Assembly: GCA_045805345.1 (NCBI GenBank)
Contig: JBJMLK010000209.1
Coordinates: forward strand, 1-5,534
Direction: 5' to 3'
Length of the DNA: 5,534 nt
Origin: AC-37 sp045805345
GTDB lineage: Bacteria; Actinomycetota; Thermoleophilia; Solirubrobacterales; Thermoleophilaceae
Shown in pieces: positions 1-5,534 of this stretch (the stretch's first letter is position 1; every line of letters begins with the position of its first letter). The position numbers were made by a program, and so were the translations under genes. Under the pieces are notes generated by a model. That model had not been told where the DNA came from. It saw only the letters and a list, made by a program, of their open reading frames with translations, and ran no database searches.

Positions 1-4
1 CGCG

Positions 5-511
5 CTAGGCGTAGCGCTTGCGCTGGAAGACGTCGGTCGCGAGCGAGTCCACGCGATCGAGGAAGAGGATCCCGTCGAGGTGATCCAGCTCGTGCAGGAG
101 GCAGCGAGCCTCGAAGCCCTCGGTCTCCACCGAGCGCGTCTCGCCGGTGGCGTCGCGGCCCTCGATCACGGCGTGGGTGGCCCGCCGCACGTTGGCGGTC
201 AGGTCGGGGATCGAGAGGCATCCCTCGCGCGCCACCTCGGCGCCCGAGGAGCTGACCACGACGGGGTTCACCAGCACCAGCTCGCCGTGGCAGGCCGTGG
301 CCTTCGGGTGATCGGTCACGTCGACCACGACGATCCGGACCAGCTCGTCGATCTGCGGCGCCGCGATCCCGACGCAGCGCGGGAACGAGCGCATCGTCTC
401 GAGCAGGTCGCTCGCCACCCGCTCCACCGTGTCGGCCTCGCCTGGCTCGAGCGGGCGCGCCTCTTGCTTTAAGACCGGGTGCGGGTAGCGCAGGACATCG
501 CGGACGGCCAT
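5..511 (-). CDS. def: Peptide deformylase (168 aa)
   Basis: Metal-dependent cytosolic hydrolase that removes the formyl group from the initiator N-formylmethionine of nascent proteins. All three family motifs are visible. Motif 1 is CVGIAAPQ at residues 46-53, with Gln53 the expected oxyanion residue. Motif 2 is EGCLS at 96-100, with Cys98 a metal ligand. Motif 3 is HELDH at 140-144, with His140 and His144 as ligands and Glu141 catalytic. The 168-residue length is normal for the family. The ATG at 511 gives the usual N-terminus (VLRYPHPVLK), although the frame stays open far upstream because of high GC. No good Shine-Dalgarno precedes it. The ACT-protein stop lies only 5 bases upstream, so translational coupling is likely. 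Odd points: motif 1 begins with Cys where most family members have Gly, and the residue before HELDH is Leu where Gln is common. From memory, similar forms occur in actinobacterial deformylases. The gene is complete, ending in TAG at 5-7. Confidence 0.96.
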   Translation of the reverse strand: MAVRDVLRYPHPVLKQEARPLEPGEADTVERVASDLLETMRSFPRCVGIAAPQIDELVRIVVVDVTDHPKATACHGELVLVNPVVVSSSGAEVAREGCLSIPDLTANVRRATHAVIEGRDATGETRSVETEGFEARCLLHELDHLDGILFLDRVDSLATDVFQRKRYA

Positions 512-516
512 CCGCG

Positions 517-1071
517 TCAGAGCGCGTCCGTGTCGAGCGGGCGCAGCGAGACCTCCACGCCCTGGTCGGCGCCGACCTGGCGCAGCGCCCCGCCCAGCTC
601 CTCCGCGTCGGCCCCGGCGGGGAGGGCCAGCTCCATGATCAGCGCGTAGAGCGGCTCGCCCGAGCTCTGGCCTTCGGCCTGGCCGGCGAGTCGCGTGGTC
701 ATGTCGGTCACGTCGACCTCGCGCTCGGCCAGCGCCGCCGTCGCGGCGTGCACGATGCCTGGGTGGTCGGCGCCGTAGAGCGTGACGATGTGAGACGGCG
801 CGGCCCGGCCGGCCGGGTCGAGCTCCTCGAGCTCGCTCAGCACCAGCGCCTCGAGCCCGAGGCGCTCGCGCACGCCGTCGAGATCCGCACGCAGCGCCGC
901 CTCGTCGGCGTCGTCCGCCGTCGCGACCACCAGCATCATCGTGAAGTGACCGCGCAGGATCGTGGCCTGCGAGTCCTCGATGTTGACCGCATGCCCGAGC
1001 AGGACCTCGGTCACCGCGGCCACGATGCCGGGCCGGTCCCGCCCCACCGCGGCTAGCGCGTAGTGCCGCAT
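517..1071 (-). CDS. Tandem ACT-domain protein, GcvR-like (184 aa)
   Basis: Two ACT domains fill the protein: about residues 3-80 and 94-178. Each opens with the same ligand-loop pattern, GRDRPGIV at 10-17 and GADHPGIV at 100-107, followed by an alpha helix and a beta strand (VNIEDSQ, VDVTDMT). ACT domains typically bind small ligands, mostly amino acids, at dimer interfaces. The two-ACT layout and size match the glycine-cleavage repressor GcvR class, which acts through protein partners and has no DNA-binding domain of its own; none is visible here. The ligand and partner cannot be read from the sequence. The ATG at 1071 places the first beta strand (HYALAAVGRDRPG) at the N-terminus. A longer reading extends antisense through the CBS gene and is not credible. 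It lies 5 bases upstream of def and diverges from the CBS gene across a 49-base spacer. No Shine-Dalgarno precedes the start. Domain call is firm; regulatory role is inferred. Confidence 0.9.
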   Translation of the reverse strand: MRHYALAAVGRDRPGIVAAVTEVLLGHAVNIEDSQATILRGHFTMMLVVATADDADEAALRADLDGVRERLGLEALVLSELEELDPAGRAAPSHIVTLYGADHPGIVHAATAALAEREVDVTDMTTRLAGQAEGQSSGEPLYALIMELALPAGADAEELGGALRQVGADQGVEVSLRPLDTDAL

Positions 1072-1080
1072 CGCGCGCGG

Positions 1081-1086
1081 ACGATA
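1081..1086 (-). promoter_or_regulatory. Candidate -10 element for the ACT-def operon
   Basis: Read on the minus strand this is TATCGT, which fits the TANNNT pattern common at actinobacterial -10 elements. It ends 9 bases before the ATG at 1071, so transcription would start within a few bases of the start codon. I see no convincing -35 and no Shine-Dalgarno between it and the ATG, which fits a leaderless or very short-leader transcript. Pattern seen; function inferred. Confidence 0.4.
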
Positions 1087-1091
1087 GCCGC

Positions 1092-1101
1092 CGCCGCGGC
1101 G
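1092..1101. repeat. 10-bp perfect palindrome between divergent starts
   Basis: CGCCGCGGCG is a perfect inverted repeat lying almost midway between the two opposing candidate -10 hexamers (1081-1086 and 1109-1114). It could be an operator acting on both directions. It consists only of G and C in a GC-rich spacer, so chance is a serious alternative. Confidence 0.25.
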
Positions 1102-1108
1102 CTGCCCG

Positions 1109-1114
1109 TAGACT
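1109..1114 (+). promoter_or_regulatory. Candidate -10 element for the CBS operon
   Basis: TAGACT fits TANNNT and is followed by exactly 6 bases before the GTG at 1121. The expected transcription start therefore falls on the first base of the start codon, giving a leaderless mRNA. No Shine-Dalgarno lies upstream of the GTG, which agrees. No clear -35 is visible; that region would overlap the opposing -10 at 1081-1086. Confidence 0.5.
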
Positions 1115-1120
1115 CGCCGC

Positions 1121-1567
1121 GTGCAGATCGGCGACGTCATGACGCCGGAGGTCGTGAGTGCGACCGGCGACGCCTCGCTCGGCGAGGTGGCCGGGCTGAT
1201 GCGCGACCGCTCGGTCGGCTCGGTCGTGATCACCGAGCACGGCCGGCCCGCGGCGGTGATCACCGATCGCGACGTGGCGCTCGCGCTCGGCGCCGAGGGA
1301 GCGGGCCGCGACGACCCCGTGGCCTCGCACGCGAGCCGGCCGCTCGTGACCGGCGAGCCGGCGATGGACCTCGAGGAGGCCGCCGCGCTCATGGTGCAGC
1401 ACCGCATCCGCCGGCTCCCGGTCGTCCATGAGGAGACGCTCGCCGGCATCGTGACGCTCGACGACCTGGCCGTGCGCACGGGCGACGCCCAGCTGGCCCA
1501 GCGGATGACGGCGGACGTGGCGCGCGCGGCCCTGCCGGAGTTCTTCTTCCACCAGAGGGGAGGCTGA
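1121..1567 (+). CDS. Stand-alone tandem CBS-domain protein (148 aa)
   Basis: Two CBS domains make up nearly the whole protein, about residues 7-56 and 68-120. The first carries VGSVVITEHGRPAAVITDRD (31-50) and the second IRRLPVVHEETLAGIVTLDD (96-115). The strand-turn-strand ending in T(D/L)xD is typical of the Bateman fold that usually binds AMP, ATP or S-adenosyl compounds. Length and layout resemble small two-CBS proteins such as mycobacterial Hrp1; no enzymatic domain is attached. The start is GTG at 1121, chosen because DVMTPEVV normally sits at the very N-terminus and a TAGACT hexamer lies 6 bases upstream. A short tail (residues 121-148) follows, with aromatic FFF near the end. It leads a three-gene plus-strand unit; the next ATG comes one base after this stop. 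Ligand and partner are unknown; an energy-sensing role is inference. Confidence 0.9.
   Translation: MQIGDVMTPEVVSATGDASLGEVAGLMRDRSVGSVVITEHGRPAAVITDRDVALALGAEGAGRDDPVASHASRPLVTGEPAMDLEEAAALMVQHRIRRLPVVHEETLAGIVTLDDLAVRTGDAQLAQRMTADVARAALPEFFFHQRGG
1557..1563 (+). promoter_or_regulatory. Strong Shine-Dalgarno for the 67-aa gene
   Basis: GGGGAGG lies inside the last codons of the CBS gene, with its GGAGG core 5 bases before the ATG at 1569. This clear ribosome site fixes the start of the small gene and contrasts with the operon's first gene, which has none. Confidence 0.75.
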
Positions 1568-1568
1568 G

Positions 1569-1772
1569 ATGCCGATCACGCCAGAGCAGCGCCGCAGGCG
1601 CGACCAGATGGAGACGCTGATCCGCCTGATGGCGCCGGGGCTCAACCTGATGCTCGCCGCGGGCGAGCGGCTCTCGCGGCTGGTATCGCCGGAGGACGAC
1701 GAGTACTACCCGGTCCGCTCGGGCGTCGTCGATCCGCGGATCGGCCGCAGCGGCGAGTCCGCGGACCGTTGA
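1569..1772 (+). CDS. Small protein of unknown function (67 aa)
   Basis: I do not recognise the family. The ATG at 1569 follows the CBS stop by one base and has a strong GGAGG site, so it is very probably translated. Residues 6-12 are strongly basic (EQRRRRD). Residues 14-39 form a probable amphipathic helix rich in Met and Leu (METLIRLMAPGLNLMLAAGE), which is too broken by Pro/Gly/Asn and charges to be a confident membrane span. Then comes an acidic, aromatic patch (PEDDEYYP, 41-48) and a polar, probably disordered C-terminus. There is no signal peptide and no Cys, so no metal-finger motif. Its stop overlaps the membrane-protein start (TTGA). Co-translation with its neighbours suggests it works with the CBS and membrane proteins, perhaps as a membrane-peripheral adaptor. 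That is inference. Confidence 0.75.
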   Translation: MPITPEQRRRRDQMETLIRLMAPGLNLMLAAGERLSRLVSPEDDEYYPVRSGVVDPRIGRSGESADR

Positions 1773-2661
1773 GCCACGCCGAGCAACTCGAATGGGAGCG
1801 CCGCGCCGGGGTCCCGGCGGCCGTGGCGGCGCTGGTGTCGGCGCTCGTCGGCATGGTCGCCCTGGTGGTTGCGAACACGAGCGTTCGCGGCCAGTCGGGC
1901 GACGCCGCCGACGGGATAGTCAGCGCGCACAAGCATCTCGACTCGATCGTGATCGCCGGCGTCCTGTCGGCGATCTCGATGCTGCTGCTCGCGCCGACGC
2001 TGCTCTACCTGTTCCGCGCCACCAAGTACAGGCGCGCGCAGCTGCCCGAGGCCGCGCGCTACCTCGCGATCGCCGGTCCGATCCTGTTCGCGGGTGGGCT
2101 CGTGGGGCAGGCGTTCGCCCTCCGCGACGCGGTCAACCGCACCTTCGCCAGGTACCCCCTGCCGCCGAAGCAGGCGAAGAACCTGGCCAACGACGCCTTC
2201 ACCAGCGGCGCCGTGGCCAGCTGGAGCCTCGCGCTGCTCGGGATCGGCCTGGTGGTGGGCGCCGCCGCGATCCTCATCTCCCTCAACGCCCGCCGGGCCG
2301 GGCTCCTCTCGAGCTTCATGGGGATCACGGGGATCATCGTCGGGGTCCTTCTGGTGGTCCCGTTCGTCGGGCGCCCCCCAATTGTCTACTTCTTCTGGGC
2401 CGCGGCGCTCGGGCTGCTCTACCTCGATAGGTGGCCGGGTGGCCGCGGGCGCGGCGCCGCGTGGGAGACCGGCGAGGAGGAGCCGTGGCCGACCACCGCG
2501 GAGCTGCGCGCCGCCGAGGCCGCGGGCGGGCGTGACGCGAAGCCCGAGCGGGAGCCGGAGGAGCCCGACGCGGACGACTACGAGGACGAGGACGAGACCG
2601 TGGGCGCCCCCGCCGGCGCGCAGCACCCGCGCTCGAAGAAGCGCAAGCGCAAGCGCCGCCG

Positions 2662-2665
<4 letters not shown>
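1769..2665 (+). CDS. Six-helix membrane protein with acidic/basic tail (298 aa)
   Basis: Function unknown. Probable membrane helices are at residues 15-36, 58-83, 97-118, 148-171, 178-200 and 203-220. Basic loops (RATKYRRAQ at 83-91, NARRAG at 173-178) suggest both termini are cytoplasmic. The 37-57 and 119-147 loops would face outside; the latter holds YPLPPKQAKN. After the last helix comes a 78-residue polar tail: an acidic stretch (about 257-276, rich in Glu, Asp and Pro) and then a basic end, SKKRKRKRRR (289-298). The start is taken as TTG at 1769, which overlaps the upstream TGA in a TTGA and keeps the N-terminal segment before helix 1. The next in-frame ATG would fall inside helix 1. 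I know similar Lys/Arg-ended membrane proteins only loosely from Thermoleophilia. No transporter or enzyme signature is visible. Its stop TAG shares the CTAG of the acs stop. Confidence 0.85.
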
Positions 2666-4629
<1,964 letters not shown>

Positions 4630-4636
4630 GCCTCGA

Positions 4637-4642
4637 CCTCCT
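4637..4642 (-). promoter_or_regulatory. Consensus Shine-Dalgarno of acs
   Basis: Minus-strand AGGAGG with a 7-base spacer to the ATG at 4629. It is a full-consensus ribosome site, the best in the window together with the 67-aa gene's, and it fixes the acs start and implies efficient translation. Confidence 0.85.
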
Positions 4643-4666
4643 CGTCAGCGTCGCTGTCGTCGGTGA

Positions 4667-4672
4667 TTTGTA
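4667..4672 (-). promoter_or_regulatory. Possible -10 element for acs
   Basis: In the 59-base rpe-acs spacer the minus strand reads GGTACAAATCACC, the most AT-rich patch nearby. TACAAA matches four of six bases of TATAAT. A start near 4660 would give a leader of about 30 bases containing the Shine-Dalgarno at 4637-4642. No clear -35 is seen at the expected position, which overlaps the end of rpe. It could let acs be controlled apart from rpe. Confidence 0.3.
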
Positions 4673-4688
4673 CCCGGATGGGCTCGCT

Positions 4689-5384
4689 TCAGGCGGCGCC
4701 GACCGCCGCGGCGAGGCGGCGATACGCCTCGGCCGGGTCGCCGGCGCCCATGACGGCCGAGCCCGCCACGAACAGGCGCGCGCCGGCGTCGGCGCAGCGC
4801 GGCGCGGTCTCCTCGTCCACGCCGCCGTCGACCTCGATCGCAACCTCCTCGGCCACGAGCTCGCGAAGGCGCTCGACCTTGGGCAGCGTCTCCGGGATGA
4901 ACGGCTGCCCGCCCCAGCCGGGGTTGACCGTCATGCAGAGCGCGGTGTCGAGGTGCGGCGCGATCGCGGCGAGCGCGTCCGGCGGGGTGGAGGGGGTGAT
5001 CGCGCAGCCGGCCAGGCAGCCCGCCTCGCGGATCTGCTTGACCGCGTAGTGCACGTGGGGGGTGGACTCGAAGTGCACGGTGATCTGGTCGGCGCCCGCG
5101 CGCGCGAACTCATCCACCTGGCGCTCCGGGTGCTCGATCATCAGGTGCACGTCGAGCATTCCGCCGGCGTCGTGGACCTGCTCGGCCAGGGCCGAGACGA
5201 TCAGCGGGCCGATCGTGATCGGCGGCACGAAGTGGCCGTCCATCACGTCCACGTGGATCACGCGAGCGCCGGCGTCCATCACCTCTCGCACGCGGTCGCC
5301 GAGGTGGGCGAAGTCCGTGGCGAGGATCGACGGCGCTACGCGGCGCTCGCGAAGCATGGCGTGAGCGCCCCGCGCGTCGGTCAC
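4689..5384 (-). CDS. rpe: Ribulose-phosphate 3-epimerase (231 aa)
   Basis: Interconverts D-ribulose 5-phosphate and D-xylulose 5-phosphate in the non-oxidative pentose phosphate pathway (and in the Calvin cycle where present). It is a cytosolic metal-dependent TIM barrel. Visible landmarks: APSIL (17-21, first strand), HVDVMDGHFVP (44-54) with metal ligand His44 and catalytic Asp46, DVHLM (78-82) with ligand His80, phosphate loop VNPGWGGQPF (153-162), VDGGV (185-189) with catalytic Asp186, and VAGSAVMG (207-213 region) for phosphate binding. Length fits the family. The GTG at 5384 is preferred because it overlaps the stop of the upstream frame (GTGA) and lies 7 bases after a TANNNT hexamer. 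A second in-frame ATG at 5357, closer to the APSIL strand, is possible and would remove 9 residues. It lies upstream of acs on the same strand, 59 bases apart. Confidence 0.97.
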   Translation of the reverse strand: MTDARGAHAMLRERRVAPSILATDFAHLGDRVREVMDAGARVIHVDVMDGHFVPPITIGPLIVSALAEQVHDAGGMLDVHLMIEHPERQVDEFARAGADQITVHFESTPHVHYAVKQIREAGCLAGCAITPSTPPDALAAIAPHLDTALCMTVNPGWGGQPFIPETLPKVERLRELVAEEVAIEVDGGVDEETAPRCADAGARLFVAGSAVMGAGDPAEAYRRLAAAVGAA

Positions 5385-5534
5385 GAGCCGGACGCTATAG
5401 GAACCGGAAGCGACGGCTCGCCGAGGGCGTCGAGCAGCGTCGCGAGGGCCGCGCGGATCGCCTCCGGATCCGGCGGCACCGTCCGCTCGGCGCGGATCGC
5501 CGGGCGCAGGTGGATCGCGCGACGCCCCACGAGC
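5381..5534 (-). CDS. C-terminal end of an unidentified protein (partial)
   Basis: The minus-strand frame ending in TGA at 5383-5381 is open to the window edge. It encodes at least 50 residues, beginning LVGRRAIHLRPAIRAERTVP and ending SLPVPIASGS. About 44 of 50 third codon positions are G or C. The exceptions cluster in the last ten codons, where a promoter-like hexamer overlaps. A helix (DPEAIRAALATLLDALG) lies near the end. The stop overlaps the rpe GTG as GTGA, the usual sign of coupled genes, so this is probably the preceding gene of the rpe operon. The fragment is too short and lacks motifs; I cannot name the family. It does not look like the C-terminus of RsmB or Fmt, which often lie near rpe or def in actinobacteria. 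The start lies outside the window. Confidence 0.65.
   Translation of the reverse strand, partial: LVGRRAIHLRPAIRAERTVPPDPEAIRAALATLLDALGEPSLPVPIASGS
5392..5397 (-). promoter_or_regulatory. Possible -10 element for rpe inside the upstream gene
   Basis: Minus-strand TAGCGT (within CTATAGCGTCC) fits TANNNT and is followed by 7 bases before the rpe GTG at 5384, so transcription could begin at the start codon. There is no Shine-Dalgarno in front of the GTG. Because the site lies inside the upstream reading frame, rpe may also be read by coupling from a longer mRNA. Confidence 0.35.

Noticed and set aside
517..1479. N-terminal extension of the ACT protein back to position 1479
   Set aside because: The extra residues are antisense to the well-supported CBS gene and are Ser/Arg/Thr-rich with no domain; the first ACT strand begins right after the ATG at 1071.
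5..1645. A 546-codon minus-strand frame that would extend deformylase far upstream
   Set aside because: Only the last 168 codons match deformylase. The upstream part is Arg/Ala/Gly-rich low-complexity text antisense to or out of frame with the ACT and CBS genes, typical of open shadow frames at high GC.
4630..4688. A riboswitch or structured leader ahead of acs
   Set aside because: Only 59 bases are available, most of them taken by the possible -10 and the Shine-Dalgarno; no known riboswitch core is apparent.

Overview
The window is a gene-dense, very GC-rich piece of bacterial chromosome (roughly 70% GC by eye). Third codon positions are almost always G or C, genes overlap or sit a few bases apart, and GTG and TTG starts are used. 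Gene content and protein style suggest a high-GC actinobacterium, most likely of the Thermoleophilia/Solirubrobacterales type. The pointers are a peptide deformylase with a CVGIAAPQ motif, an ACT-ACT protein beside it, and a membrane protein ending in a long Lys/Arg tail. This placement is inference from remembered family resemblance and was not tested by search. Nothing marks the region as mobile: I see no transposase, integrase, tRNA, CRISPR array or composition break.

Left block (1-1071, minus strand): a tandem ACT-domain protein of the GcvR-like class is followed after 5 bases by peptide deformylase, so the two look like a short operon. Centre-left (1072-1120): a 49-base divergent spacer carries a TANNNT hexamer facing each way, each 6-9 bases from a start codon. 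Neither start has a Shine-Dalgarno sequence, so both genes may be read from leaderless or nearly leaderless transcripts.

Middle block (1121-2665, plus strand): three tightly coupled genes encode a stand-alone two-CBS-domain protein, a 67-residue protein of unknown function, and a six-helix membrane protein with an acidic then strongly basic cytoplasmic tail. This is the least understood part of the window. The CBS pair may sense adenine nucleotides for the membrane protein, but no sequence feature proves it.

Right block (2662-5534, minus strand): in transcription order, the C-terminal end of an unidentified gene, ribulose-phosphate 3-epimerase (start overlapping the upstream stop as GTGA), and acetyl-CoA synthetase. 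The acetyl-CoA synthetase stop and the stop of the plus-strand membrane protein share one palindromic CTAG, so two operons converge with a 4-base overlap and no room for an intergenic terminator.

Most of the window is ordinary housekeeping and central metabolism: N-terminal Met deformylation, pentose phosphate interconversion and acetate activation. I found no clear new defence, mobile or biosynthetic system. The points worth following are the CBS/small protein/membrane protein cluster, the compact divergent leaderless promoter, and the shared-stop convergence.
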